Shown: positions 44,211 to 53,843, counted from the first letter of the stretch. The stretch: DNA of 64,000 nucleotides from JBCCMQ01 sp039179985 (GCA_039179985.1 JBCDED010000005.1:18862-82861); one strand, 5' to 3'. Notes: generated from the sequence alone by a model not told the origin. Numbers and translations are program-made.

Positions 44211-44647
44211 CAAACCTATATCTGGTGGCCGCCGTCCTGATCGGTGCCGCGTTCGCGTGCCAGCCCGGGATCAACGCCGCCGCCGCCAAGGTTCTTGGCT
44301 CGCCCTTTCCGGCGACTGTGCTGTCGGTGGGGATCACGCTTCTGGCAAGCGCCGTGGTGATGGTCGCTACGAAGACGACACCGCCACTTAGCAGCGTCGC
44401 GGCGTTGCCGTGGTGGGTGGTGATTGGCGGCCTGATCGGCGTCGTCGTAATTGGGGCCGGTGTGGTCATGGTGCCCATCACGGGTATTGCGCTCTTTTTT
44501 GTCTGCATGATTGCCGGGCAGCTCCTGGGTTCGGTCTTTCTCGATCACGTGGGCGCCTTCGGGCTCGCGGTGCGCGAGGTCTCTCCGGTCCGGCTGGGCG
44601 GCGTGGCGCTGGCCTTTGTGGGGGTGCTACTCGTCAGCTTCGGCTGA
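44207..44647 (+). CDS. YdcZ/DUF606 family membrane transporter
   Basis: A 146-residue protein with five predicted helices, half the size of a standard DMT transporter, typical of the YdcZ (DUF606) family. QPGINAAAAKVLGSPFPATVLSVGITL spans the family's N-terminal signature; GQLLGSVFLDHVGAFG is the second. These proteins probably work as homo- or heterodimers. Last gene of the hydroxyquinol/TRAP operon, overlapping the YciI gene by 4 nt; a role in product efflux is a guess. It overlaps the convergent EEP gene by 21 nt. Confidence 0.82.
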   Translation: MTNLYLVAAVLIGAAFACQPGINAAAAKVLGSPFPATVLSVGITLLASAVVMVATKTTPPLSSVAALPWWVVIGGLIGVVVIGAGVVMVPITGIALFFVCMIAGQLLGSVFLDHVGAFGLAVREVSPVRLGGVALAFVGVLLVSFG

Positions 44648-45586
44648 CGCCGGTTCAAGCGATATATCGGCAATGATCCCCAGGTGATTTGAGCCAAGTT
44701 CCGAGCCGAAGGTTCGGACGCTGACGATGGCCGGGCCACCCCGCAGCAGCACCTGATCAATGGGCAGCCGGAGCCCTCGGGCGTGTGCGGGCCAAGTGGC
44801 CGGTTGCCAGCGGAGCGCCTGGAAGCCTGTGTCCTGCAAGATTTTGCGCATCGGCTGGCTCCAGGGCGGCATGTTGAAGTCGCCGACCGCAATGACCGGA
44901 CCGTCGAACCAGTTGTACTGCGCTGTCAGGCGGGCCCGTTCCACGTCGGCCACTACGGACATCCACGGCTTGGCCAGATGGACGGCACTCACGAACACGA
45001 GGCGACCGTCGGGAGTGCCCAACTCGATCACCGCGTATCGGCCCTCCCAGACCGGGTTCAGGCTGAGGCGCCAGAAACGCTCGGACTTCTGTCGTGTTGC
45101 CACCAGGAGACCGCAGTTGCCACCCGGGCAGGGTGAGACGAAGCTGAACACTTCGGAAAGCGCGCCCGCCAAAAAAGAGGCTTCGGCCAGAACGACGATG
45201 TCTGCTTTGCTGGCGAGAAGGGCGTCGAGGAGGGTGCCTGGATCCGTGGTATTGTCTTCGCGGAGATTAAACCACAACACACGCAGATCGGCGCGGGCGT
45301 CAGGGTCACCCGGACTTGTGACGGCGAGATAAGCGGCGGTCAGCCATAGGCCGAGGATCATGGCAATGAGAGCGGCCAGCCCACCGGCCAGCCGTGCCCT
45401 TAAGAACCAGCCGAGGCCCCCTAGGACGAAGCCTAACAAGAGCAGATGCGGAGCGTATGCATCGAGGACCCTTGCAAGGGGGCTGAAGAGGGTCTGGCCA
45501 GGAGAAAAGGCGACAAACCCGCCAAGAGCCGTTGCCAGCACCGATAGGGCGATAGAAGCACCCGCAAGGCCCGCTTTGACATGCAC
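44627..45586 (-). CDS. Membrane-anchored endonuclease/exonuclease/phosphatase family protein
   Basis: A 319-residue protein with three N-terminal helices (about 1-95) and a C-terminal EEP domain (about 100-310). EEP features include LWFNLREDNT, VVLAEAS with the metal-binding Glu, VGDFNMPPW with the Asp/Asn pair, and GSNHLGIIADI with the terminal His. Such YafD-type proteins act on nucleic acids or phospholipids; the substrate is not predictable. It lies between the catabolic operon and the glycan genes. Confidence 0.82.
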   Translation of the reverse strand: MHVKAGLAGASIALSVLATALGGFVAFSPGQTLFSPLARVLDAYAPHLLLLGFVLGGLGWFLRARLAGGLAALIAMILGLWLTAAYLAVTSPGDPDARADLRVLWFNLREDNTTDPGTLLDALLASKADIVVLAEASFLAGALSEVFSFVSPCPGGNCGLLVATRQKSERFWRLSLNPVWEGRYAVIELGTPDGRLVFVSAVHLAKPWMSVVADVERARLTAQYNWFDGPVIAVGDFNMPPWSQPMRKILQDTGFQALRWQPATWPAHARGLRLPIDQVLLRGGPAIVSVRTFGSELGSNHLGIIADISLEPASAEADE

Positions 45587-45677
45587 CGCACTGCTCCCAG
45601 TTCCGCCCGAGGGTCAATTGAAAACGCATGCGCCGCAAATGCAAGCCATCGGCCCGTGCGCCGGACCCGCGCCGGGC

Positions 45678-47120
45678 CTAGCGGGCCCGGACCAGGCCGC
45701 GCGCGGCCTCAAGCACCTCGCCAGAGACCGATTGCAAAAGGGTGCGCTCGGTTATCGCCACCAGTGCCACTGCGACGGTGAGGGCGAGAAGCCCCGCGAT
45801 CCAAAGCGATGGCACGAGCGCAGTGGCGACCAGCCCGGCGGCGGCAACGGCCGCGGCGGTGGAGAAGACCGGGGTCAGCGTCGGCGGTCCGCCTCTAAGC
45901 CGCAGGGCGATGGACCCCGTCAGCCCCATGAAAACGCTGGCGCTCACATAGGCAAGACCAGCGCCAATACCTCCATAGCCGGGCACGAGGAGAACAAGCG
46001 CGACAATGAAAATGGCCAAGCCAAGGCCCCGGAGCACCACCGAGATCCGCAGATTGTCGGTCATCGACATATGCATGAACTGCACACCCAGACTTGCGGT
46101 GATGAGATGCCCGGCAATGAGGATCAGAAGTGGCCCGTATCCACCTGTGAAGTCGCCGAAAAGACCCAGGGCGAACCTGCCAAAAAGATAAAACGCCAGG
46201 GCCAGCCCGAGCGTCATAGAAAACGACAGCACACGCGTCACGTGGTATTCGCGGGCGATGGCTTCATCGTCTCCGGAGGCGAGGTGGCGGCGGACCCGGG
46301 GCGCGTAGGTGTGCATGAAGGACAGCTGCCCGACGTTCGAGATCGCCGCCACCCGTGAGGCGACGGCGTATTGGGCCGTTTCAAGGCTGGTCGAAAGGAA
46401 CCCCATGGCAATGATATCGAACTGGTTTAGACCCATTTGCGAGACGCGCAGAACCAGAAACTGGAGCCCCGCCAAAAGATCACCCGCAGCAAATTCGTCA
46501 GGTGGGCCCTCGCTGCGCCCGCGCGACAGCAGCGACAAGACAAGGAAGGGCAGGAACGCGGCAATGATCGCCGCGGTGGCAACGGACCAAGCGCCAAATC
46601 CTGCCAGAAAGATCAGACCGAAAAGCAGACACCGCGTCCCGTCGTTCAGCCCCTGCATCATTTGTGAGGCACCGACCTTGTGGTTGGCCTGATGCCAGGT
46701 GATCAGAACGAGGCTGACAGCTGTGGCTGGCACAACGGGAGTAAGCCAGAAGATCCACTTTGCGTTAGCGGCCTGATCGTCACCCGTCCGGCTGGTAATC
46801 AGCACGACTGCGACGAGGCCAACGCAGGACAGGACCGCGGCGATCCCAAGCACGCGCTGCATCATCCGGCGGCCAACAAAGAGGTTCTTTTTGGGGGGCA
46901 GGGCGGCAAGGCGAAGGATCATGGCGCGTTCGATGCCAAGGCCGCAGATATATCCTGTCATCACAACGACAGAGAGCGCCACGGCGTAGCCAGCAAAGTC
47001 TTCGGTGGTCAGGATCCGCGCAAGCAGCCAGAGCGACAGCACGCCCGACAGGATACTTGTCGCGCGTGAAAAAAGTACACTGCTGGCGCCGATGGCATAG
47101 GCGCGTTTTGGGTTTTCCAC
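45678..47120 (-). CDS. Polysaccharide flippase (Wzx/MOP-type)
   Basis: A 480-residue membrane protein with 12-14 helices of the MOP/polysaccharide-transport superfamily. It begins near VENPKRAYAIGASSVLFSRATSILSGVLSLWLLARIL (a typical Wzx opening) and has long paired helices throughout. Start is probably GTG 47120 with GAAGGGA directly upstream; the longer frame to 47537 is basic, Arg-rich and not protein-like. It likely flips lipid-linked oligosaccharide units made by the neighbouring glycosyltransferases. Confidence 0.85.
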   Translation of the reverse strand: MENPKRAYAIGASSVLFSRATSILSGVLSLWLLARILTTEDFAGYAVALSVVVMTGYICGLGIERAMILRLAALPPKKNLFVGRRMMQRVLGIAAVLSCVGLVAVVLITSRTGDDQAANAKWIFWLTPVVPATAVSLVLITWHQANHKVGASQMMQGLNDGTRCLLFGLIFLAGFGAWSVATAAIIAAFLPFLVLSLLSRGRSEGPPDEFAAGDLLAGLQFLVLRVSQMGLNQFDIIAMGFLSTSLETAQYAVASRVAAISNVGQLSFMHTYAPRVRRHLASGDDEAIAREYHVTRVLSFSMTLGLALAFYLFGRFALGLFGDFTGGYGPLLILIAGHLITASLGVQFMHMSMTDNLRISVVLRGLGLAIFIVALVLLVPGYGGIGAGLAYVSASVFMGLTGSIALRLRGGPPTLTPVFSTAAAVAAAGLVATALVPSLWIAGLLALTVAVALVAITERTLLQSVSGEVLEAARGLVRAR

Positions 47121-47437
47121 GTCCCTTCGATCCTGCGTCGCGAGCGGTACGCCCTTTGGCCTTTGAGAACGCTCTGGCCTTACAGACCTTCCATGTCCGC
47201 CAGCCAGCTTTCGGGAAGCCTGCCGGAAAACGCGTTGAAGAAAAACTCGTAATCCTCTCGCTAGGCGCGAACTGTTTCCTTTCCGTCGACAGTCGCCCGG
47301 GCGGTCCGTCGAACTTTCATTCGCCGTGCAAGGCCGAAATGCGGGGCCGTCGTTTCTGTGCTGTCTGCCAGCTTGCAAATTCAGCGCCAACGCGCAACGA
47401 GTCGCAGATGTGGCGATGTTGAAGGGCCGGTTTTTTG
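47121..47437. other. Divergent intergenic region, 317 nt
   Basis: Lies between the flippase (minus) and the sulfotransferase (plus). Open frames here are extensions of the two genes with poor coding character. I see no clear promoter, repeat or hairpin with a U-tract. Confidence 0.4.
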
Positions 47438-48298
47438 ATGGGCGAGCCGTCGTTTTTTGTCGGTGTGGGGGCACAGCGGTCCGGCACAACATGGGTCGGC
47501 CACTACCTGCGTCGTTTGCCCGACGTCCGCTTTTCACCGATCAAAGAAATCAATTACTTCGATTCAAAATATGTCGAAGCCCGGCGCGGCGCGGTGCACT
47601 ACCGCTTCAACACGAAACTGGCCGTACTGGGTCTGGGCAATTACACACGCAAGCATCCAAGATCGGGGGCCGCGCTGTCCTACCATTATCTCGGGATCCG
47701 CCGGCTGCGCGACGCAAGTTACCGCGCCTACTTTGACGAACTTGCGCGCTCGGGGCAGACGGCGGGAGAGATTTCGCCAAGTTACGCCATGCTGGATGAG
47801 GCGGCGATTGACGCTATGGACAGGCTTCTCGGGGGGCCAAAGTACTTTTTCATTATGCGAAACCCCGTCGACCGTCTCGTGTCGCAGTACAGTTTTCTGT
47901 CCAGTCGCCCCGAGCTTGCCCTGCCCACCGGAGGCGAAGATCTGGCCGAACGACTGCTCAACTTGTCGCAGATCAGCCAGCATACGGATTATGCGAAATC
48001 TCTTGCCCGCTATTTGAGTGTTGTGCCCGAAACCCGCTTCCGGGTTATGTTTACAGAGGCACTTTTTGGCGAAGAAACATCTCAGTTGGAATGCGACGGT
48101 CTGTGCGATTTCCTGGGTGTCGGGCGTGCAACCGTTGATCGCCAGACCAATGTGAACCGCGCCCCGGCTGTCAGCATCGACAAAGAAATCAGGCGGAAAC
48201 TCGTGGGCTCTCTTTCCGAACAGTACCGCTTTGTCGGCGCCCGCTATGGCGACGCTTTGCCCGCGTCCTGGCAGTCGGACGTTGCTTTGCTGAATTGA
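47438..48298 (+). CDS. Sulfotransferase (PAPS-dependent)
   Basis: A 286-residue enzyme. The 5'-phosphosulfate-binding loop is GAQRSGTTW (residues 11-19) and the 3'-phosphate-binding segment is MRNPVDRLVSQYSFL (centre of the protein), both canonical for the Sulfotransfer_1/3 families. It would move sulfate from PAPS to a hydroxyl, here most likely of a surface glycan. ATG 47438 is preferred over the adjacent TTG 47435; GAAGGG lies upstream. Confidence 0.88.
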   Translation: MGEPSFFVGVGAQRSGTTWVGHYLRRLPDVRFSPIKEINYFDSKYVEARRGAVHYRFNTKLAVLGLGNYTRKHPRSGAALSYHYLGIRRLRDASYRAYFDELARSGQTAGEISPSYAMLDEAAIDAMDRLLGGPKYFFIMRNPVDRLVSQYSFLSSRPELALPTGGEDLAERLLNLSQISQHTDYAKSLARYLSVVPETRFRVMFTEALFGEETSQLECDGLCDFLGVGRATVDRQTNVNRAPAVSIDKEIRRKLVGSLSEQYRFVGARYGDALPASWQSDVALLN

Positions 48299-48301
48299 GC
48301 G

Positions 48302-49291
48302 TCACGCTGCGCGGGTCAGGTTGCGCTCGTTTGCGCGCAAGTTCTTCCACCGGTCGAATTCCATTTCGCCAAGGGTGCCCCTGCGGTTGCAGTCACCAAG
48401 AGCATATCCGATGCCCTCGCCGAGGGCGCTGATGGTCAGCAGGAAAAAGCACATGGGCAGGCTGCGCAGGGCGTGGCCCTTTGCTTCGGGGTTTGCCATC
48501 AGGTCGCGCGATACCCGCACAAAGCGCACGCAGGCGATGGCAGGAAAGGCCACGGTATAAAGCAACCTCTGCGCCCAACCCCAAGTCGCTGACCGGCTTG
48601 CGGCAAACATCCAGCCCTCGAAGAAATGCAGCTTTAGCGTTGCGCCAAGCCGGGAGAAATTCAGATGCTCGACGGCAATGCCGGGATCGAGATACAGGGT
48701 CTCGCCATTCTCGCGCAGGTCCTTGTGCAGGACCCATTCCGCCTCCAGCACGTCGCTCAGCGCATTACCGTAACGCGCCAGAACAGCGCGTTTGTAGGAT
48801 GAATTGTGGCCGGGCAGGGTATCGACCTCCTGCGCCCGTACCGAGTGCATCCACGGCCCATATTCCACGGCAAGGTTGGCCCAGCTTGCCGGTGTCGCCG
48901 GGTTGGCGTTGCGAACCACGGGCCCCACGGCGGCATATCCAGACGAATGGGCGGCGATAAACCGCTCTGCCCAGTCGTCGCCGATGGGGAAGGCATGGTC
49001 TTCGCAGAAGATAATGATCGGCCCTTCGACCTTCGCAATCGCGGCTGCCCGCGCGCGCGCCGAGGTGGAAAAGTCCGCTTCCACTGCGTGGATTGCGTAG
49101 AGGTTTCCGGCAGGAATTGCGTTTAAAGCCGCCACGTGATGGGGTCGCGCGGCAAGCACCACCTCCAACTCGCCCGCGATCGTCTGGCGCCGGAGACAGG
49201 TCAAAAGTCTTTCGATGCTTTCGACACCGGCGGAGGCAACAAGCACAACGCTCGCAGCAGGCAGTGACTGCTTAACTTGGTCAGATTTCAT
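48302..49291 (-). CDS. GT2-family glycosyltransferase, EDH variant (paralogue A)
   Basis: A 329-residue enzyme with a GT-A domain (about 1-215) and a C-terminal hydrophobic part with reentrant or amphipathic helices. The usual DxD is replaced by CEDHAFP, an E-D/E-H-x-F-P motif also seen in the gene at 56903, with which it shares the C-terminal GEGIGYALGD segment. Start ATG 49291; an in-frame upstream codon at 49312 adds 7 residues. Donor and acceptor sugars are unknown. It is convergent with the sulfotransferase. Confidence 0.82.
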   Translation of the reverse strand: MKSDQVKQSLPAASVVLVASAGVESIERLLTCLRRQTIAGELEVVLAARPHHVAALNAIPAGNLYAIHAVEADFSTSARARAAAIAKVEGPIIIFCEDHAFPIGDDWAERFIAAHSSGYAAVGPVVRNANPATPASWANLAVEYGPWMHSVRAQEVDTLPGHNSSYKRAVLARYGNALSDVLEAEWVLHKDLRENGETLYLDPGIAVEHLNFSRLGATLKLHFFEGWMFAASRSATWGWAQRLLYTVAFPAIACVRFVRVSRDLMANPEAKGHALRSLPMCFFLLTISALGEGIGYALGDCNRRGTLGEMEFDRWKNLRANERNLTRAA

Positions 49292-49418
49292 AATCGCAGC
49301 ACATCTATACACTCAACGGCAACAACCTACCTTGGTTACGTGTTTTCGCCAAGCGTCATGGCCGTTGCGGAGAGATTTATCCACTTGAAATGCCCTGAAT
49401 TTCCGCAAGGATGCGCCC

Positions 49419-50282
49419 ATGAGCGAGGCTGCGATCATCATTCCAAGCTACAATCGACCGGACAAGCTGGCGAAGTGCCTTGAAGCCGTGACCACGCAGG
49501 ATGCGGGTGACTATGAGGTCGTCGTTGTCGACGATGGCTCGCCCACGCCTTTGTCCGAGGTCTGCGTGACCTTTGGCGAACGGGTGCGGTGCATCCGGCA
49601 AGACAATGCCGGCCCGGCGGCGGCGCGGAACACAGGCGCATGCAGCACTTCGGCGCCGTTTGTCGCCTTTACCGATGACGATTGTCGCCCGCGCAAGAAC
49701 TGGCTATCGGCCCTGCAGGCGGCGCAGGCGGGCGACGACGGGCGATTGGTGGGGGGCCTTGTGATCAACGCATTGCCCGACGACGCCTATGCCTCGGCCA
49801 GCCAGTCGCTATGTGACTATCTTTACGAATACTTCGGCGCGGCGGAAGGCAATATGCCGTTTTTTACATCCAATAACATAGGGATGAGCCGTGAAGGCTT
49901 TGAACGACTGGGCGGTTTTGACGAAACTTTCACCCGTGCGGCAGCCGAAGATCGCGATTTTGGCCTGCGTTGGCGCGACACCGGTGGTACCCTTGTCTAT
50001 GCGCCGGAGGCTTTGGTCGATCACTATCACTCCATGACCTTTGCCAAGTACTGGCGGCAGCACACGAACTATGGCGCAGGCGCCTTCCGGCTGCACGAGG
50101 TGCTGGAAGACCGACAGGCCGAAACGCCCAAACGCGAGCCATTTGCCTTCTATGCCGGGCTTATGGCCTGGCCGCTCAGAACGCGCGGCCTTTTCGGGCT
50201 CCGTCAGTCTGTACTGATGGCGATCAGCCAGTTCGCCATGGTCAACGGGTATGCGTCGGCTGCGCGGGCGGCGCGGAAGTAG
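49419..50282 (+). CDS. GT2-family glycosyltransferase
   Basis: A 287-residue enzyme with a classical GT-A fold: IIIPSYNRPDKLAKCLEAV, VVVDDGSPTPL for the nucleotide, FTDDDCRP as DxD, and a C-terminal SREGFERLGGFDETFTRAAAEDRDFGLR acceptor-side segment with the ED pair. No clear membrane helix. It overlaps the convergent GT2 gene by 41 nt at the 3' end. Role in surface-glycan assembly is inferred from context. Confidence 0.9.
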   Translation: MSEAAIIIPSYNRPDKLAKCLEAVTTQDAGDYEVVVVDDGSPTPLSEVCVTFGERVRCIRQDNAGPAAARNTGACSTSAPFVAFTDDDCRPRKNWLSALQAAQAGDDGRLVGGLVINALPDDAYASASQSLCDYLYEYFGAAEGNMPFFTSNNIGMSREGFERLGGFDETFTRAAAEDRDFGLRWRDTGGTLVYAPEALVDHYHSMTFAKYWRQHTNYGAGAFRLHEVLEDRQAETPKREPFAFYAGLMAWPLRTRGLFGLRQSVLMAISQFAMVNGYASAARAARK

Positions 50283-51270
50283 CGCGTCCATCAGGACCTT
50301 CGGGCGCGCGCCTGACATGGGCATAGACGTAGCCCAGCAAGGCCGCGACATAATGTGCCGCATGGTACGGCACGGCACCCGCGGCCAGCGATATTCCCCC
50401 GATCCGGTATAGTTCGGCCAGTAGGGCCCAATTGATCACAAGAAAGAAAAGAACCGCAAAAAGAATGACCCACGCTGAGGCGGCGACAAACGGGGTCAAA
50501 AACAGGCCGAGTATGGCAAGGATGACACAGGCCGCCGAAAGGCGGTGGCCAGCGCTGCCGTTCAACACGTGGCCTGGCATCCGGTCTGCGAGGATCAGCC
50601 GCGTCCAGGGTACCGCGCGCCCCCAGAGATCGGTCTTGAACATGGACGCCAGCGTCCAGTCTTTCAGATGCGTGCCCTGGGCGGCGGGATCGAGCCTGAT
50701 TTTGCCGCCGTCCGCGCGCATCCTGAGACCGAACTCCAAGTCCTCGATATTTTCCCACATCGGGTCGAAGCCGCCGAGTTTTTGAAACGGCACGCGCCGC
50801 ACCGCGCCAAGACCTGTCCAGAAGGTATGCGCATCCGTGTCCGCGCGCTGATGTGTGAAGTAATGCAATAGGTTACGGTACCTGCTGACGATTGACGGCG
50901 CTTCCGGCACGGTGTCGTAGGACCCGAAGACAGCGGTGATTTCGGGGTCCCGGAAGGCCTCAATCAGGCGCTGTGGCGCGTCCTTGTGCGGCACGACATC
51001 GGCATCAACAAAAAGGATGATGTCCGCCGTGGATTCAGCGACGCCAGCGTTCCGGGCGCGGGCGGGGCGCAAGGCTGGATCGTTCCGGATCACCCGCGTG
51101 CCGAGCCGCCGGGCGATGTCGCCCGTGCCATCGCGCGAACCGTCGTCGACCACGATGATGTCTCCAGGCGGTACGCCGGCATCCAGCAGAGCTGCCAGGC
51201 ACCGCTCCAGTGTGTCGGATGCCTGATGGGCAGGCACCACCACCTCGAAGCTCGGTAAGTTCGCGCTCAA
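50242..51270 (-). CDS. GT2-family glycosyltransferase with C-terminal membrane helices
   Basis: A 342-residue protein: GT-A domain (about 1-230) with VVVPAHQASDTLERCLAAL, IVVDDGSRDGT, FVDADVVP as DxD, and FDPMWENIEDLEFGLR, then two C-terminal helices (ACVILAILGLFLTPFVAASAW and ILFAVLFFLVINWALLAELY). The topology suits transfer to a lipid-linked acceptor at the membrane. ATG 51270. The overlap with the opposite-strand gene at 50242-50282 is a 3'-3' antisense arrangement. Confidence 0.9.
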   Translation of the reverse strand: MSANLPSFEVVVPAHQASDTLERCLAALLDAGVPPGDIIVVDDGSRDGTGDIARRLGTRVIRNDPALRPARARNAGVAESTADIILFVDADVVPHKDAPQRLIEAFRDPEITAVFGSYDTVPEAPSIVSRYRNLLHYFTHQRADTDAHTFWTGLGAVRRVPFQKLGGFDPMWENIEDLEFGLRMRADGGKIRLDPAAQGTHLKDWTLASMFKTDLWGRAVPWTRLILADRMPGHVLNGSAGHRLSAACVILAILGLFLTPFVAASAWVILFAVLFFLVINWALLAELYRIGGISLAAGAVPYHAAHYVAALLGYVYAHVRRAPEGPDGRATSAPPAQPTHTR

Positions 51271-51359
51271 AACATCACTTCCCTATCCATTTGTCCCTTC
51301 AACCGGCTATAAACGAAAACGGGATACGTGGTGAGCCGTTTAAGCGTGAGGTAGTGAGG

Positions 51360-52340
51360 ATGACCCAACTTCGGGTCTTGGTGACAGGTGGGGCAGGGTT
51401 TCTGGGAAGCCACCTATGCGACCGTCTCCTTGAGGCGGAGCACCAAGTGTTTTGCGTCGACAACTACTCGTCAGGGCGCAAGGACAACATCGCCCATCTC
51501 ATCGGCGCAACCGGTTTCGAGGTCGCCGAACACGACGTTACCTTGCCACTCGACTTGGAGGTTGACCAGATCTTCAACCTCGCCTGTCCGGCGTCGCCAC
51601 CGTTCTACCAATCCGATCCGGTCCAGACCACGAAAACCAGCGTTCTCGGGGCAATCAACCTGCTCGATCTCGCACGGCGCTGCGGGGCGCGGATCCTGCA
51701 GGCCTCGACATCCGAGGTCTACGGCGACCCGCTGGTCCATCCGCAGTCTGAAAGCTACCGTGGCAACGTGAACGCCACCGGGCCGCGGGCCTGCTACGAC
51801 GAAGGCAAGCGCTGCGCAGAAGCGCTCTTTTTTGACTATCACCGCCACTACGGCGTCGACATCAAGGTCATGCGCATCTTCAACACTTATGGTCCCCGGA
51901 TGCTCTTCGATGACGGTCGGGTTGTTTCGAACTTCATCCACCAGTCGCTGACCGGCAGGCCGATCACGGTCTATGGCGACGGGCGGCAAACCCGCTCGTT
52001 CTGCTATGTGGACGACCAGATCGACGGGATGCTGGCCCTTATGGGCACCGCGGCAGGGGTGACGGGCCCCGTCAACGTGGGAAATCCCCACGAAATCACG
52101 ATCCTGGAACTCGCCGAAGAGATCAGCGCGCTTACAGAGCAGCGGCCCGACTACCGCTATGACACCATCCCGAAAGACGATCCGGCGCGCCGGTGTCCCG
52201 ATATCTCCGCCATGACCGACCTCACGGGCTGGCAACCGCGCGTGCCACTCAAGACGGGCCTAGCCCGCACGGTCGAAGACTTCCGCGCACGGCTTTCCGC
52301 CGCCACAGACACGCCCCCCCTTTCTCTGAACGCAGGATAA
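51360..52340 (+). CDS. UDP-glucuronate decarboxylase (UDP-xylose synthase)
   Basis: A 326-residue short-chain dehydrogenase/reductase. The NAD-binding loop is TGGAGFLGSHL (9-19); the active site has E119 in ASTSEVYGDP, Y146 and K150 in CYDEGKR. The motif GNVNATGPRACYDEGKR and PVNVGNPHEITILELAE are diagnostic of UXS rather than of UDP-glucose epimerases. It would supply UDP-xylose for the glycan. GTGAGG precedes ATG 51360; the next gene starts 5 nt after the stop. Confidence 0.9.
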   Translation: MTQLRVLVTGGAGFLGSHLCDRLLEAEHQVFCVDNYSSGRKDNIAHLIGATGFEVAEHDVTLPLDLEVDQIFNLACPASPPFYQSDPVQTTKTSVLGAINLLDLARRCGARILQASTSEVYGDPLVHPQSESYRGNVNATGPRACYDEGKRCAEALFFDYHRHYGVDIKVMRIFNTYGPRMLFDDGRVVSNFIHQSLTGRPITVYGDGRQTRSFCYVDDQIDGMLALMGTAAGVTGPVNVGNPHEITILELAEEISALTEQRPDYRYDTIPKDDPARRCPDISAMTDLTGWQPRVPLKTGLARTVEDFRARLSAATDTPPLSLNAG

Positions 52341-52345
52341 ACACG

Positions 52346-53812
52346 ATGCCGCAACTTGTCTCTACGACTCCAAAAAGTGTTGCCGTTATCGGCGGCGGCC
52401 CGGCCGGGCTGACTTGCGCCTACACTCTTCAGAAGCGCGCGCCTGGAACAAGCGTCACCGTGTTCGAGGCGGACGATCTGGTCGGCGGCATTTCCCGGAC
52501 CGTCGAGAATGACGGCTTCCGCGTGGATATCGGCGGACACCGGTTTTTCACCAAGGTGCCTGAGGTGGAAGCCATGTGGAACGAGGTGCTTGGGTCGGAC
52601 TTCATCCGTGTTCCGCGCCTCAGCCGCATCTATTACCGCGAAAAATTCTTCGATTACCCGCTGAAGCTCTTCAATGCGCTCTCTAACATCGGCGTTTATG
52701 AATCCATGCGGATCATTCTAAGCTACGCCAAGTGGCGCACGATGCCCTACAAGGAAGAAAACTCGTTTGAGGAATGGGTGATCAACCGCTTTGGCGGCAG
52801 ACTCTACATGCACTTTTTCCGCAGCTACACCGAAAAGGTCTGGGGCATCTCGCCAAAGAACATCCGCGCCGACTGGGCCGCGCAGCGGATCAAGAACCTG
52901 TCGCTGCCCAAAGCGGTCTGGAACGCGATCTCGGGGGCCAATGACACGGTCAGCCTGATCGAGGAATTCAGCTATCCCCGCCTTGGCCCCGGCATGATGT
53001 GGGAAAAGACCGCCGAGCTGATCGAGGACCGCGGCGGTGCCGTGAAACTCCGGTCCTACGTTGACCGGGTGGAACGCGACGGCAACCGTATTGTTGCGGT
53101 CGACGTGAAGGACGACACCGGGACGCACCGTATCGAGGCGGATGAATTTATCAACACCATGGATCTGCGCACGCTTCTGCGCTCCATGGACCCGCCACCG
53201 CCCCAGCACGTGCAGGAGGCCGCGGAGAAGCTGGCTTACCGCGACTTTCTGATCGTCGCCATGGTGCTGAACACGGCCGAGCCTTTCCCCGACAACTGGA
53301 TCTATGTCCACACCAGCAACGTTAAGGTCGGGCGCATCCAGAATTTCCGCGCCTGGTCGCGCGAGATGGTGCCGAACGAGAACCAGTGCCTCGTGGGCAT
53401 GGAGTACTTCTGCAACGAAGGCGAAGAGCTTTGGGAGATGGCCGACGACGACCTGGGGAAACTGGCGGGCGAGGAGATTGAGAAACTCGGCCTTGCCAAG
53501 GCCAGTGACCGTGACTGGTCTTTTGTCATCCGCCAGCCAAAGGCTTATCCGGTCTATGACACCGAATACAAAGACGCCGTCGACGTGATCGCAGAGTGGA
53601 TCAATTCGCTGGAGAACTTCCAGACCATCGGGCGCAATGGTTTGCACCGGTACAATAACCAGGACCATTCCATGCTGACCGGTATGCTGGCTGCCGGGAA
53701 TATTCTGGGCGAGGACCACGATCTTTGGACCGTGAACGTCGATCGTGCCTACCACGAAGAGTTCCAGCGCGACGATGATGCCTCGGACGAGGCCGAGCGG
53801 AAGGTGGCCTGA
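52346..53812 (+). CDS. FAD-dependent oxidoreductase, UDP-galactopyranose-mutase-like
   Basis: A 488-residue flavoprotein. The dinucleotide loop VIGGGPAGLTCAYTL is at about 14-28, followed by FEADDLVGGISRTV and GGHRFFTKVPEVE, which are typical of the UGM/protoporphyrinogen-oxidase-like proteins found in polysaccharide clusters. The C-terminal TIGRNGLHRYNNQDHSMLTG closes the FAD site. Members of this group may form furanose sugars or modify nucleotide sugars; the exact reaction is not established. It starts 5 nt after uxs with AGGA upstream. Confidence 0.85.
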   Translation: MPQLVSTTPKSVAVIGGGPAGLTCAYTLQKRAPGTSVTVFEADDLVGGISRTVENDGFRVDIGGHRFFTKVPEVEAMWNEVLGSDFIRVPRLSRIYYREKFFDYPLKLFNALSNIGVYESMRIILSYAKWRTMPYKEENSFEEWVINRFGGRLYMHFFRSYTEKVWGISPKNIRADWAAQRIKNLSLPKAVWNAISGANDTVSLIEEFSYPRLGPGMMWEKTAELIEDRGGAVKLRSYVDRVERDGNRIVAVDVKDDTGTHRIEADEFINTMDLRTLLRSMDPPPPQHVQEAAEKLAYRDFLIVAMVLNTAEPFPDNWIYVHTSNVKVGRIQNFRAWSREMVPNENQCLVGMEYFCNEGEELWEMADDDLGKLAGEEIEKLGLAKASDRDWSFVIRQPKAYPVYDTEYKDAVDVIAEWINSLENFQTIGRNGLHRYNNQDHSMLTGMLAAGNILGEDHDLWTVNVDRAYHEEFQRDDDASDEAERKVA

Positions 53813-53843
53813 GGCGGCCCAGAGACAACTTGCCGGTGGGACC

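Noticed and set aside
45678..47537. 619-residue version of the flippase
   Set aside because: The first 139 residues are Arg/Pro/Ser-rich and unlike Wzx N-termini. GTG 47120 sits directly before the first conserved helix and has a purine-rich upstream site.
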